A stretch of DNA of 64,000 bases from Piliocolobus tephrosceles (lineage: Eukaryota > Chordata > Mammalia > Primates > Cercopithecidae). The position numbers and the translations under genes were made by a program. Where the stretch lies: the NCBI RefSeq assembly GCF_002776525.5, contig NC_045452.1, positions 29,162,405-29,226,404 of the forward strand. Reading direction: 5' to 3'. The notes beneath the pieces were generated by a model that was not told the origin of the DNA, did not search any database, and saw nothing but the letters and a program-made list of their open reading frames with translations. The stretch's first letter is position 1, and every line of letters starts with the position of its first letter. Below are positions 31,225 through 42,351 of the stretch, in pieces.

Positions 31225-31445
31225 CTGTAACCCGGGGATTGAAAGCTTTTTCCACAAAGGGCCACAGAGTAAGTATTTTTGGCTTTGGGGGCCGTACAGG
31301 CCCTGGGGCGACTACTGAAGTCTGCCACTGGAGAAAAAACAGAGGCGAGAGGTAAGCAAGTGGGTCAGGTCGTGTACCTCTATAACTTGATAGAAATTGG
31401 CCATGGGGTTTGGCTCCTGAGTCATAGTTTGCCAACCTCTGCTTA
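31225..31445 (-). mobile_element. hAT-Charlie non-autonomous element
   Basis: Plus-strand blocks 'ccacaaagggccacagag', 'taagtatttttggctttgg', 'gggccgtacaggccctgg', 'cgactactgaagtctgcca' and the end 'tcatagtttgccaacctctg' reproduce the well-known Charlie-type short element (reverse of 'cagaggttggcaaacta...') in order. Terminal base words match the hAT CAG...CTG style. Non-coding. Confidence 0.7.
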
Positions 31446-31836
31446 TTGCAGTACTGGTCTTCACTGGCCATATGCAGTCTGGACCAGGTACCCCCTCTGC
31501 TGCAGGGAAGGGACCAGCCCTAGCTCTGTCATTTGTCTTTGTTTCTTACATTCCATGGCAGCTTCCTCTTCCCACTCTTGTCCACCAATGTTTGGGGTTT
31601 GAGGATCGCTCATTGAGAAACCAGTGCCCAGTTTTGCAGGGGATCCTTCCAGTGCTGGAGCTGCCTTCTCATACTTTTCTGGGCAGCCCACTTTCTGTAT
31701 CAGTTCATCTCATCCATGTTATTTAGCTCAGATTTTCTCAGCACTTCTAATTCACTAATTCTCCTCTCTCTGTTTTCCAGTGCTGTGTCGATGCTTACGT
31801 TCCTAAATCATTTGCATGGGATTTGGGGAGGGGAAG
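31446..31836. other. Sequence without recognised features
   Basis: Moderately complex, no gene or repeat family recognised before the Alu. Confidence 0.3.
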
Positions 31837-32138
31837 AGCCAGGCGCGGTGGCTCATGCCTGTAATCCCAGCACTTTGGGAGGCTGAGGCGGGCGGATCAC
31901 GAGGTCAGGAGACTGAGATCATCCTGGCCAACATGGTGAAACCCCATCTCTACTAAAAATACAAAAATTAGCTGGGTGTGGTGGCAGGCGCCTGTAATCC
32001 CAGCTACTCAGGAGGCTGAGGCATGAGAATCGCTCGAACCCAGGAGGTGGAGGTTGCAGGGAGCCGAGATTGCGCCACTGCACTCTAGCCTGGCAACAGA
32101 GCGAGACTTATCTTAAAAAAAAAAACAAAACACAAAAC
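31837..32138 (+). mobile_element. Alu, full length
   Basis: It runs from 'agccaggcgcggtggctca' to an A-tail with 'aaaacaaaacacaaaacc'. It has 'cgaggtcaggagactgaga' and 'gggtgtggtggcaggcgcc'. More diverged than the AluYR-like copies. It is surrounded by L1-derived sequence. Confidence 0.93.
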
Positions 32139-32795
32139 CTATTATAGAGGCATATTTTGCATATCGTCAGATCCACCCTCTCAAGTATACATTTCCATGA
32201 TTTAAGTTATTTCACTAAGTTGTGCAACCATCACTGTAAATCAGCTTTAGAATGTTTCCGTCACCTCCTGAAATCATTCTTGATAGTTCATTTCTTGTAT
32301 ATCAAGTCTTTAGATATATGAAGGCCCGTTTCAAGTCTGTATTTCAGCTCAATGATCCACCTGTTATTTTCGTGCTAGTCCCACAGTGTGTAATTACTGT
32401 TGTTTTAAATATACATCTCAGTAGTTGGGAGGGAAGGGCATTCCCCATTTCCCTTCTTTTCCTAATGTCCTTTTCATTTATTGCTGCAAAGTTTTGTTGT
32501 TGTTTTTCAATTAGGACTTTGATTGGGATTAGGCCAAATATTTGAAATATTTTGGGAGAATTGATACAGTTACAATGTTCAGACTTTCCATCAATGTAAC
32601 ATGTTCTTCTATGCTTAAATATTTTATCAGTAAAGCCGAGAGTTTTGTCTTCACGCAGTACTGAAATATTTGTATTGCTATTTCGAAGTCATACAGAATT
32701 TCACCTGTTGTTATTTTGAGTGGAACCTTTTCTTTTCCCCATTTTAGTCACTAACTGGTAATTACTATTACATAGGAAAACTATAGATTTTAATT
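32139..32795 (-). mobile_element. L1M fragment
   Basis: On the plus strand reversed L1 ORF2 and 3' words appear: 'gttgtgcaaccatcactg', 'cacagtgtgtaattactgt', 'tgattgggattaggccaa', 'tcagactttccatcaatg'. It ends in A/T-rich sequence next to two Alus. Dead. Confidence 0.55.
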
Positions 32796-33120
32796 AATTT
32801 ATTTATTTTTATTTGTTTATTTATTTATTTATTTATTTTTGAGGCGGAGTCTCGCTCTGTCGCCCGGACTGGAGTGCAGTGACCGGATCTCAGCTCACTG
32901 CAAGCTCCGCCTCCCGGGTTTACGCCATTCTCCTGCCTCAGCCTCCCAAGTAGCTGGGACTACAGGTGCCCACCACCTCGCCCGGCTAGTTTTTGTATTT
33001 TTAGTAGAGACGGGGTTTCACCGTGTTAGCCAGGATGGTCTCGATCTCCTGACCTCGTGATCCACCCATCTCGGCCTCCCAAAGTGCTGGGATTACAGGC
33101 TTGAGCCACCGCGCCCGGCC
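32796..33120 (-). mobile_element. Alu, young Old World monkey type, with TTTA-rich tail
   Basis: The TTTA/TTTG repeat at 32796-32840 is the reversed, expanded A-tail. The body 32841-33120 has 'gagtgcagtgaccggatctc' and 'cacctcgcccggctag' and ends 'gcgcccggcc'. It is directly followed by another Alu in the same orientation, whose tail it probably used as target. Confidence 0.93.
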
Positions 33121-33427
33121 TTATTTGTTTATTTTTATTTTTTTGAGGCGGAATCTCGTTCTGTCACCCAGGCTGGGGTGCCGTGGCATGATCTTGGCTC
33201 ACTGCAAGCTCCACGTCCAGGGTTCATGCTATTCTCCTGCCTCAGCCTCCCGAGTAGCTGGGATTATAGGCTCCCGCCACCACGCCCGACTAATTCTTTT
33301 TTGTGTTTTTAGTAGAGATGGGATTTCACCCTGTTAGCCAGGATAGTCTCAATCTCCTGACCTTGTGATCTGCCCGCCTGGGCCTCCCAAAGTGCTGGGA
33401 TTACAGGCGTGAGCCACCACGCCTGGC
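33121..33427 (-). mobile_element. Second, adjacent Alu
   Basis: The reversed tail 'ttatttgtttatttttattt' leads into an Alu body with 'ccaccacgcccgactaatt' and end 'cacgcctggcc'. It lacks the monkey-specific variants of its neighbour, so it is the older of the two; the younger Alu landed in its tail. Confidence 0.93.
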
Positions 33428-33725
33428 CTTTAATTTCTTTAGAATCTAGCCCAATTGCTAAACCATCAATTGTGTTTTTACAAAATGTTTCTTGACATAT
33501 AATTATTGTACATACTTACAGAAGACGTGATATTTTGATACATGTATACAATGTGTCATGATCAAATTAGGCATTTGGAATATCCATCACTGCAAGCATG
33601 GACCATTTCTTTGTGTTGGGGACATTTCAAAGGTTCTCTTGTAGCTAGTTTGAAATAGACAATATATGGTTGTTAGCTACAGTCCCCGACTGTGCTATGG
33701 AACACTATTTTTTAAAAAAGTAACT
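33428..33725 (-). mobile_element. L1 3' UTR fragment
   Basis: Plus-strand words 'tacatgtataca'-type: 'tgatacatgtatacaatgtg', 'gatcaaattaggcatttgg', 'tatccatcactgcaagca' and 'gttgttagctacagtccc' are the reversed 3' UTR of L1MA/L1PB-age elements. Confidence 0.7.
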
Positions 33726-33804
33726 TCTCTTGGGTTTTCTGGGCACCGAAAGTGACACCCATGTATCCTGGGCAAATTCAATATACTGTTATGTTTTCCT
33801 TTCC

Positions 33805-34130
33805 AGTCATTATACACAAGCCCCCCTTTATCTGTGGGGGCACATTCCAAGCCCCCTAGTGGCTGCCTGAAGCTCTGGGTAGTTCGGACCCCTGTGTGCA
33901 CCATGTTGTGCTTTTTCTTCTACATCCATACCTGTGATCGAGTTGAACTATAATTAGGCACAGCAATCACAATAAGAAAATGAACAATTCTAATGATGTA
34001 CTATGATGAAAGCTGTGTGAATGCGCTCTCTTAAAATGGCTTTCTGTGCTGTACGCACTATTTTTCGACTGCAGTTCACTGCGGGCCACTGAAACCACCG
34101 GGAGTGACACCGCAGGTCAGCGGGGACTGC
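33805..34130. mobile_element. Tigger/MER44-like DNA transposon remnant
   Basis: It opens 'cccctttatctgtggggg', continues 'acattccaagccccctagtg', 'gctgcctgaagctctgggt', 'attaggcacagcaatcac' and closes 'caggtcagcggggactgca'. These blocks follow a pogo-type (Tigger) non-autonomous element from one terminal repeat to the other. TIR positions are approximate, no transposase frame is present. Confidence 0.6.
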
Positions 34131-35484
34131 AGCCAGCAGGTCTGTCTGATGCTTCCCGGCATCTGCTGAAACCTCAGAAAACAGCTGTGAGCCAGGAGCA
34201 GGTGCCCATCCTTGGCCCACGCCTGTCAGGAGTGGGGGTGCCTCTGGTACATCATGGCACAGGGAGGTGTGGGCATCCCTGAAGGAGGTGTGGGTGTCAC
34301 CGAGGGAGGCGCGGGTGTCACCGAGGGAGGTGTGGGCGTCGTGGCCGAGGGAGGCCTGGGGGTGGCTCTGGAAGTCCTGGTTTCCTGAGACACCTTCTGT
34401 GGCCTTGTAGCAGTGACCATGTGGGTGTGTCTGGGGAGCGGCAGGTGGGTGGGTGGGACCGTGGATGTGGTCGGTGTGTATCTCAGTATGAATCTGTTTT
34501 CTGTTTGGAAAGCACCCTGGCTTTGCTGAGTTGTGCCCTCCTTGGTTTTTGTCCCTGCTAATGGGTGTCTTGGCTAACATGTCTGTCTTCCCTGGCAGTA
34601 GGAGGGGCCTGTCGCTTTATCGCCTGAGGGCATTTTTTGTTGATTGTTCTTTCTCTCCTACTCCCCTCCCTCCCGCGCTGGCCCACTGCGCCCCATACGC
34701 CGAAGTCCCCAGGGCCCTGGTGTCTCCAAAACCTCCTCACCGTAGGCCTCCTGCTGCCATTCCCTGGGGCCACTACCGCTCTCTGAATCCTTCTCTGTCC
34801 TTATCCTGCCCTTGTGTTTCTTTTAGGATCAGGGTGGTCCTTTCCTGGCCCCCATGCAGGCTCCTACCCGGGCGTTCTTGCTGGAGTTTCTCACGGTTGC
34901 CACTAGTCCCTTCCTGCTCTTACTCTTTGTCCCCACTCAGATCACACTGAGGCCAGCGGTTTGGGTGCTGTCCGTGCGCACAGAGCTCCCAGGGTGAGAT
35001 CTCCAGCTCGGAATGCTCCACGGAGCCTCTATCCGTGTACAGATCTGCCCACTGATGCCCGCACATGGATACCTGGAAGGCTCCACACCCTCAAAGTGGC
35101 CCAAGGCGCCACAGGATCTGAGCCCACCCCACACCCTCCCACCTCACAAACCTGGTCTCTCTAGAAGTCTGCCTTGTGGTCCAGTTCCAGGCATCAGAAA
35201 CCCAGCTCTTGCCTGCACCTCCTCTGCCTCCGTGCCACACCCCCGTCCCTCTGTCATCCCTCCTCCCCAAGGCATGGGGCTGCCAGCTCTTTCTCAACAT
35301 CCCTCCCTCCCCTCGCCCCTTCCACTCGTGAGAGAATCCCACACATCCCCGGCACTGCCCACAGGCACCTGCAACAGCCTTGCAACCTGGGCCAACCCTG
35401 CCACCTCCAGGCCTTCATTCCCGTTGCAGTCAGTGATCTTTGAGGGTCAAATCTGACCTGTCATTTCCCTTCTCCTGCCCCCCA
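34131..35484. other. Single-copy sequence with a small minisatellite
   Basis: Apart from the 21-bp array at 34262-34370 I recognise nothing. Composition is moderately GC-rich. Frames of up to 196 codons (33990-34580, minus) overlap the array and the Tigger remnant and are not genes. Confidence 0.4.
34262..34370 (+). repeat. Minisatellite, 21-bp unit, about five copies
   Basis: Units such as 'gaaggaggtgtgggtgtcacc', with 'gagggaggcgcgggtgtcac' and 'gagggaggtgtgggcgtc', repeat in tandem; the fourth has three extra bases. G-rich on the plus strand. Confidence 0.88.
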
Positions 35485-36030
35485 CACCTACGTACACATG
35501 TGAACACATCCACATCTATGTACATAGGCACACACATGCAAAACACGTGTACACACGTGCATGTGTGCGTACACATCCATGTACATAGGCACACCCATGC
35601 TCAGGACCTGCACACATGCATGTCATACACACCCATGTACACACATGCACATATATTCACATCTATGTACATAGGCACAGTCATGCACATCTATACATAT
35701 CTGTCATATCCATGTGCACATATGCAAGCATGTGTACACATCTGTACTCAGGCACACGTAAAACATCTGTTCATATTTGTCACAGCCATGTACACATGTG
35801 CATGCTTATGTACTAATCTAGGTACATCAGCACACACTTGTAAAGTACCTATAAACACATACTTATGTAAACACACCCATGTATACATGTGCACGCACAT
35901 TACACACCTATGCACATAGGTGCACACATGGAAAACACCTGTACACATACAAGTCACATCCACATGCTCCAATGTATACACACGCGCACACACCTGCATA
36001 AACACTTGCACACACACGTGTGTAGACACA
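35485..36030 (+). repeat. CA-rich imperfect tandem array
   Basis: About 540 bases of degenerate 'cacatg', 'tgtaca', 'cacacc' words, with larger recurring phrases such as 'catgtacataggcacac' (35577, also 35516 and 35664 in variant form). This alternating purine/pyrimidine array is prone to Z-DNA and size change. The 159-codon plus frame across it (35440-35919) is His/Thr-rich low complexity, not a gene. Confidence 0.92.
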
Positions 36031-36088
36031 GCCTGTTTTTAACAGCTTCCTGTACTGGGGATCCAAGGACCTTCCTTATCCCCTCTGT

Positions 36089-36545
36089 TATGGGTTAAAT
36101 TGTGTCCCCTCAAAATATATGTTTAGGTCCTGACTCCCATTCTCTATAAATGTGACCTCATTTGGAAATGGGGTATTTGTAGATGTAATCGAGTCACAGT
36201 GGATTCGGTGGGCCCTAATCCATGGCTGGCATCCTTAAAAGAAAAGGGAAATTTGGAAAGAGGGCCACACAGGGAAGAAGGCCATGTGGTGAGGGAGGCA
36301 GAGGCTGGAGTGGGGTCGCAGCATGCCCAGGAGCATGGAGGAGTGGAGTGCCGGGGGGGAGCGCCCGGCAGGAGCCAGAACGGGTGTAGAAGGACTCTCT
36401 CCTGGGCCTTCAGGCATAGCGCGGCCCTGCTGACGCGTGGACCCAGACTTCGGGCCTGCAGAACTGCGAGTGAATAAATGCCTTCTGTGGAAGCCACGGG
36501 TGTGTGGGGCGTTGTAATAGCAGTGGCAGGACACAGCCGTGCCAC
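36089..36545 (+). mobile_element. MLT1-type LTR (ERVL-MaLR)
   Basis: It starts 'tgttatgggttaaattgtg', has 'aaatgtgacctcatttgg', 'gtagatgtaatcgagtcac', 'gtgggccctaatccatgg', 'ttcgggcctgcagaactgcg' and 'agtgaataaatgccttctg', ending near 'gttgtaatagcagtggcag'. The order is that of an MLT1 LTR. The middle (36240-36420) is GC-rich and diverged. Confidence 0.8.
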
Positions 36546-36824
36546 CCTGCATCCTTCACTCCTCCTGTCCTAGTTCCTTGCCCTCCTGCCCCTTTGCTTC
36601 ATGGGCACCGCCTGCTGCCTTCTTTCTTTAATGCCTCCCCTTCTTGCTGGGATGCCCCTCTCTCAGGAATCCTTGCCCCGCAAGAAGGGGCAAGGTGTGC
36701 GGTGTGTTTAGCGTGCAGTCTCTGCCTCCCCACAGCGTGCTCCCTGCTGTGTCCCGGAGACACAGCCCAGTGCCTGCCACACGGAGAGCCTGCCCGTTGT
36801 CCAATGAGAAGAGGGACTTTGCAT
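36546..36824. other. Single-copy sequence, nothing recognised
   Basis: Pyrimidine-rich DNA between an LTR and L1 sequence. The 109-codon frame at 36504-36833 has no family resemblance. Confidence 0.3.
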
Positions 36825-37150
36825 GTCTATTAATCAGTGAGATCGGCCTGTGGTTTTCTTCAGTATCCTGCTGCTAGGTTTTGATTCAAGGTTAAATGCT
36901 GTTATAAAACAAATGGGGAGATTTGTTTTAATGGCCTGGAACTGTTTATCTGGCACTGGAGGGATCTGTTATTTGAAACCATCTGAGCCTGGAACAACTT
37001 AGAGGTTTCTAAATTAAATTTTAAAATTTCCTTGCATTGTTATTAGTTATTGACATTTTCCAGAATTTTTTATGATTTATATTTTCCTAGAGAAACGTCT
37101 CATTTCGTTGAAAGCTCAAAATATATTAACCTAAAAGTATACATAGGACT
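36825..37150 (-). mobile_element. L1M ORF2 fragment
   Basis: Plus-strand words 'cagtgagatcggcctgtgg', 'ttttcttcagtatcctgct' and 'catctgagcctggaacaac' are the reversed reverse-transcriptase end region of L1 ORF2, diverged. Confidence 0.55.
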
Positions 37151-38610
37151 TTTTAATGTATGCTTTTTTGTTTGTTTTTCTCTTATGTTTTGAATTACAT
37201 TTTCCAGAGACTTAGCCATTTTCTCACACAAAACAAAAACACCAGCAGTTGTCATATTAATTTATTGGTACTTTTTTCTGCTTTTCAAATTCAGTAATCT
37301 CTGCTTTTCTTTCCCTTGTTTTCTTCCTTGGTTTTCTGGGGTTAATCTTGTTTTCTATTTCCATTACATGAATGTACCCTAATTTGCTTACCAGTCCTGA
37401 GTGGGGATATTGGGAATCTTTCAGAATTTCAGAAAATGCTATAATGAATGTATCTTGCATACATTTCACACACATGAGAGCGTATTTGTAGTATTAAATT
37501 TCTGGAATTAGAATTGCTGTTTAGAGGCTGTGTGCATTTTTAATTTTAATTTTTTTTTATCTTTGAGATTTATGCCAATTTACATTTTCATCACCAATAT
37601 ATTTTATTTATTTAACATTACACATAACATATATGTTACAGGTGTTTTCTTTAACATCACATATAACATATCTGTTCTAGGTATTTGACAACTTTCAACT
37701 CAATCCTCAGAACAACCCCATTTTACAGATTAGGAAATTGAGGTTTATGTAGACTAAGCAACTTTCCCAGGTTTATTAAGTGATGAAACAGAATCTGAAA
37801 TCCAGACATTTTTTGTTCCAGAGCCCATGCTCTTAACCAGTGCATTGAGCTGCCTATTTTCTCACACCCATATCAGTATGAAATTGACAAATATTTTGAT
37901 CACAGCCAACCTGGTAAGTAAAAAAAGAAAACAAATCTAATTTTAGTTTGCATTTTCCTTACTATGACCAAGGTTGAACATTTCTTCAAATGTTTAAGAA
38001 ATGTGTTTTTTCCTTCTGTGAACTGTTTGTTTTTAACTGTTGTCTATTTTTTCCTTTTATCTATTGACTTTCTTATTGGTTTATAGAAGCTCTTTACATA
38101 TTAAACAGTCCTGTGATATGAAATGCATGCATTTTTCTACTCTGTTATGTCTTTCAACTTTATGGGTTTTTTTTTACATTACATAATTTAAAAACATTTA
38201 TGTAGTCAAAATGTGCACATTTTTTGGAAGGTATTTGTGTCTAGGTGTGTATGCATATTTTACATGCTCAGAAGTTCTGGCCATCCTGAGATTTAAATAA
38301 TTGTCTTTTGTTTTCTTCTAGTACTTTTATCATTCCTTTGAAGTCTTTCATCCATCTGGAAATTATTTTTTTTCCTGTAAAACGTAAGGGAGGGATTCCA
38401 TTTTTTTCCCAGACACCATTAACTGTATAATCTATCTTCTTCTTTAATTGGACATTCTACTTTTATAATATAGTACATTTCCTCATGTCTTCGCTATCCT
38501 CCAAATGTGTGGATGATCTGTGTATGAATGTACGTGGATCAAAATTTTAAAATTCTTGTAATTTTAACACATGTTACCAACTGGTAGGGGTAGTCATTCA
38601 CTAATCTTTT
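37151..38610 (-). mobile_element. L1M fragment containing a MIR
   Basis: On the plus strand one sees 'ccattacatgaatgtaccc', 'ctggaattagaattgctg', 'ttattggtttatagaagct', 'tgaagtctttcatccatct' and 'tccattaactg'-like words: the reversed ORF2 3' half. Ordering fits L1M on the minus strand. A MIR interrupts it at about 37630-37862. Confidence 0.55.
37630..37862 (-). mobile_element. MIR
   Basis: 'aatcctcagaacaacccca', 'ttttacagattaggaaattg', 'cccaggtttattaagtgatg', 'ccagagcccatgctcttaac' follow the reversed MIR consensus from tail to head. Confidence 0.82.
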
Positions 38611-38940
38611 TGGTGAGAACTTTTTTTTTTTTTTTTTTTTTTGAGACGGAGTCTTGCTCTGTCACCCGGGCTGGAGTGCAGTGGCCAGATCTCAGCTCAC
38701 TGCAAGCTCCGCCTCCCAGGTTTACGCCGTTCTCCTGCCTCAGCCTCCCATGTAGCTGGGACTACAGGCACCTGCCACCTCACCCAGCTAGTTTTTTGTA
38801 TTTTTTTTAGTAGAGACGGGGTTTCACCGTGTTAGCCGGGATGGTCTCGATCTCCTGACCTCGTGATCCGCCCGTCTCGGCCTCCCAAAGTGCTGGGATT
38901 ACAGGCGTGAGCCACCGCGCCCGGCCTGGTGAGAACTTTT
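38611..38940 (-). mobile_element. Alu, young, with perfect 14-bp target duplication
   Basis: The Alu body is 38625-38926. The 14-mer 'tggtgagaactttt' precedes (38611-38624) and follows (38927-38940). The body has 'gagtgcagtggccagatctc' and 'cacctcacccagctag', variants of the monkey AluYR type. It sits in AT-rich L1-derived DNA. Confidence 0.95.
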
Positions 38941-39754
38941 GAATCAGCATATCTGGTTTCTCAAAACGTCCAGTTGACGTCTTCTATGAGGATAATTAAC
39001 ATCTCGATGTTGTCTAGCTTTCCTATGCTAAAACAAGGCATGTGTATGCATATTTTAAGTCTTCTTTTATATCTAGTTCCATTTTAATTTTTAAAAAGTA
39101 GAGCTTGAGCATTTCTTAGATTTATTTGTAGATATTTTAATCATTTTTGTTATACCTTCTAATACATTTTGTTTTGATATATAAAATCTATTGCCTTCCA
39201 TATGCCAACTTCATGTCTACGCTCTTAGTGAATTCTATCATTATTTGTAATAATCTTTCAGTTAATTTTCTTGGAATTTCTAGATATAAAATTATATCAT
39301 CTGCAAATAATAATTGCATACTTTCTCCATTTTTATGTATCTTATTTCTTTCTCTTGTTTATGTTGGTATCTCTAGGATAATGTCCAATAATAGTAACAA
39401 TAGATCTCTTTGTCTTGTCTTAACTTTAACAGGAATGTTTATAGATATTATCTTATTAATTATAATGCTGACCTTTGGGATGACATAAATGCATTTTGTC
39501 ACATTAAGTATCAATCCAGTCATTTTTGAGCAGTTGGAAAAATAAAAATATGGCTGTTGAGATTTATCAGTGCTTTTCCAGCATAAATAAAGATGATTAT
39601 ATGATTTATCTTTTGATCTAATAATATGGGGAATTATATTAATAGATTTCCTAATATCAAAACATCCATGCATTTCTGGAAAGAGATAAGTTGTGTTTCT
39701 ATTTTTCATTAAATTTCCTAAAGATTTTGCTTTATGAATGTTTATGCTTCGTTG
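38941..39754 (-). mobile_element. L1M ORF2 fragment, left of the solo LTR
   Basis: Clear reversed ORF2 words: 'aaaattatatcatctgcaaa', 'tatttctttctcttgttta', 'aatagatctctttgtcttgt', 'tttctggaaagagataag'. The L1 was interrupted by the long LTR at 39759; reversed L1 sequence resumes at 41696, several hundred consensus bases farther along, so some L1 was lost around the insertion. Confidence 0.7.
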
Positions 39755-39758
39755 TTTG

Positions 39759-41691
39759 TGTTACGGGATCTTTGCAGTGTCACTTTTCTGGCCAGAAACC
39801 TGTGGCTGGTGGCGCCTTTGCCTGAGTTTTGCTCAGGCCTGCTGGGCTCATTCCGCCTACGCAGCCTGGCAGGCTGTGCTTGGATCATGCTACCAGCCTG
39901 GATCCCATGCCTCTAAGGGAGGCTGTGAGTCAGGTGTGGAGCAGCAAGGGGTGTGTTAGCGAGTGTGGGGTCAAGCTACTGAGCAGTCAGACACACTGGC
40001 TGCTGCTGTGGGATGGGCAGTTCCAGGTGCCAGTATGGGTAGCTGCTGTAGCACTGTAGGTGCTGGCAGCAACGCGGCGGCTGGACTAGGCACACTGCAA
40101 GCAGCTTCCCCAACTGGCAGCAGGAAATGCAGTGGCCCCCAGAAGCTTGGAGATGCCAGGAACCACAGGGCCCCAAAGAGGGAGTCACAGCCCTGGCTCA
40201 GGGAGCTCCCAGGTCTGGGTTCCCCAAAGGGCTGCAGCTCTTCTCTCCTTCTCTTCACCTGCAACGTGGCAAGCAAGGGGCATGTCTCAGCCCTGTTTGT
40301 GTTACAGTTCTCTTAGTATCACCGTTTTAGTGGGTCCCAAGTTCTTGTCCTGCGGCCAAGAAGAATGAGGTATGCAGCCAGGTGGAGGGTGAGCAAGACG
40401 AAGATTGCTGAGCAATAGAACAGCTCAGCAGAGACCCATAGTGAGCAGCTCCTTTTCATGGCCAGGGTGTCCTGATGAGTGTTCAGCTTCCAGCAAAGAG
40501 GGTGGCTCCTCTCTGCAGCTGGTCATCCTGTTGTCTCTCTGTCCTTTTTCTGCTCTGGCTGGAACTGGAACTTTTATGGGCCTCAGAGGAGAGGAAGTAC
40601 ATGCTGACTGGTCCATGGGTGGCTGTGGGTGGACCTGGAAAAGGTGCCACAAGTTTCCACTCCAGTCCGTGGGACTGGCGGTCTGGCCCCCAGCCTTTTT
40701 TTTTTTTTTTTTTTTTGGGACGGAGTCTCGCTCTGTCGCCCGGGCTGGAGTGCAGTGGCCGGATCTCAGCTCACTGCAAGCTCTGCCTCCCGGGTTTACG
40801 CCATTCTCCTGCCTCAGCCTCCCGAGTAGCTGGGACTACAGGCGCCGCCACCTCGCCCGGCTAGTTTTTTGTATTTTTTAGTAGAGACGGGGTTTCACCG
40901 TGTTAGCCAGGATGGTCTCGATCTCCTGACCTCGTGATCCGCCCGTCTCGGCCTCCCAAAGTGCTGGGATTACAGGCTTGAGCCACCGCGCCCGGCCGGC
41001 CCCCAGCCTTTATGTCCTCCCTGGCCTGAAGGTGGGACCTCAACAGGGACCCTCTCTGCTCAGGAACCTGTCTGCCTCCTGCTGCCATTCATGGTGCCCA
41101 GGCTGTAGGTGCCAATGGGCACCTGCATGCCAGCACTTAGCTGTTCTCAGCTCCCCATTGGCTTCCCTCCTGTGCCCGATGGTGCCCAAAGTCCAGAGGA
41201 GGCCAAAGGTGGCAGTGGGCTGGCATGTCAGCTCTGCCCTGAGCATTTGCACACCTGGCCGGGCTGTGACTGTGCTTGGACTTGGCCCGGACTTTGCTCC
41301 AAGATCAGAGTGGGCACTGACCGCAGGGAGAAGCCAGGCAGTGGGAACAGGCATTTCTGAGCCCGTGAGGGCAGGGGAGGCCTTCCTAGGCCCCCAAGAG
41401 CGCAGAGATGCCTGGGTCTGGAGCTGCTGTTTGGATGGCTGCAGCTGCACCCAGGAAGGAGAGGGTCTTGCCTGCTCCTAGGCCCTGAGAGCACAAGGGT
41501 GCCTGGGTCTGTCGCTGTGGCTTGGGTGGCTGCAGAGGCACCCGGAGAGCTCCCGCCCTAACTCAGAAGGGGTGGGTCTCCTGCTTGTCCTGGGCTCCCG
41601 CTGGCTCCATGGAGTGTATAGCCCAAGCCATGCCTCTGCTGCAGCTGGTGTGATAGCAGCAACTGTCCCAGGTGGCCCGCCGCTGCCGTCA
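39759..41691 (-). mobile_element. Long solo LTR, copy B (ERV1-like), with an Alu inside
   Basis: Plus-strand ends are 'tgttacggg' and 'gccgctgccgtca' (TG...CA), flanked by 'tttg' on both sides (39755-39758, 41692-41695). It is a clear homologue of copy A (18698-20907): shared text includes 'tcacagccctggctcaggga', 'gtggctcctctctgcagctg' and 'gctggcatgtcag'. Without the Alu (40699-40997 plus one 14-bp duplicate) it is about 1.62 kb, roughly 0.6 kb shorter than A. Promoter words on the minus strand include a TATA-like 'ccataaaag' (40571-40579); the CCAAT and polyadenylation words are decayed. Confidence 0.82.
40685..41011 (-). mobile_element. Alu, young, with 14-bp target duplication
   Basis: Body 40699-40997, with 'gtgcagtggccggatctcag' and 'cacctcgcccggctag'. 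The 14-mer 'ggcccccagccttt' is found at 40685-40698 and 40998-41011. It is inside solo LTR copy B and absent from the equivalent place in copy A (near 19585), so it came after the LTR. Confidence 0.95.
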
Positions 41692-41695
41692 TTTG

Positions 41696-42350
41696 GTGCA
41701 TAGGTACTTGTAGATGCTAGGTCTTCACTGTAGTTAACATCCTTTGTCATTATAGTGGACCCCATTTTGTCCCGTTTAATGCTTTCTGTCCTGACTTCAA
41801 CTCTATCTGATATTAAGATTTTAAGATTGAGACCCCTGCATTTTAATTTCCTCCCAACTTTTCTGAATCACTTTGTTTTAGGTGTGTTTCTTATATCTAG
41901 CATAGATTTAGGCTTAGTTTTGTGATCTAGAGTTATTTTGTTTTCTTTTTATGAATGAAAAGCACAGTCTTTGAGACAGGCCATGGGTTATTACTGCCTG
42001 CCATGGGCAGTTCCCCAGGTGGTGACCACTCGCCAAGTTTCTAACCAAGATTTTCTTAGTTACTTTCTTTTAATAGATAAGTTTAGCCCATGTAAATATC
42101 AATATATAGATATATTGATAGCTTGGTTTTTATTCTGTCGTAATTTTTTAGTTATGCCTTCTGTTAAAACCTTAAAAATCTTCCACAGTCTGTTTTCTTC
42201 ATTCTTTGTGCCCCTATTACTTTTGATAATTTAGAATGTATGTATTTTGTTTGAGGGATCACATTTTATAATTGATGTAAAATTAACATGACATAAAATT
42301 AACCATTAACCATTTTAAAGAGTATGATTCAGTGGTGACCATAGTTTTTG
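41696..42350 (-). mobile_element. L1M fragment, right of the solo LTR
   Basis: Plus-strand 'gtcattatagtggacccc', 'caactctatctgatattaag', 'aggtgtgtttcttatatcta' are reversed L1 words. At 42270-42345 'aattaaccattttaaagag' and 'tatgattcagtggtgacc' resemble another reversed L1 3' piece. Confidence 0.6.
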
Positions 42351-42351
42351 T

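Noticed and set aside
35440..36029. His/Thr/Cys-rich frames on both strands
   Set aside because: By-products of the CA-rich array.
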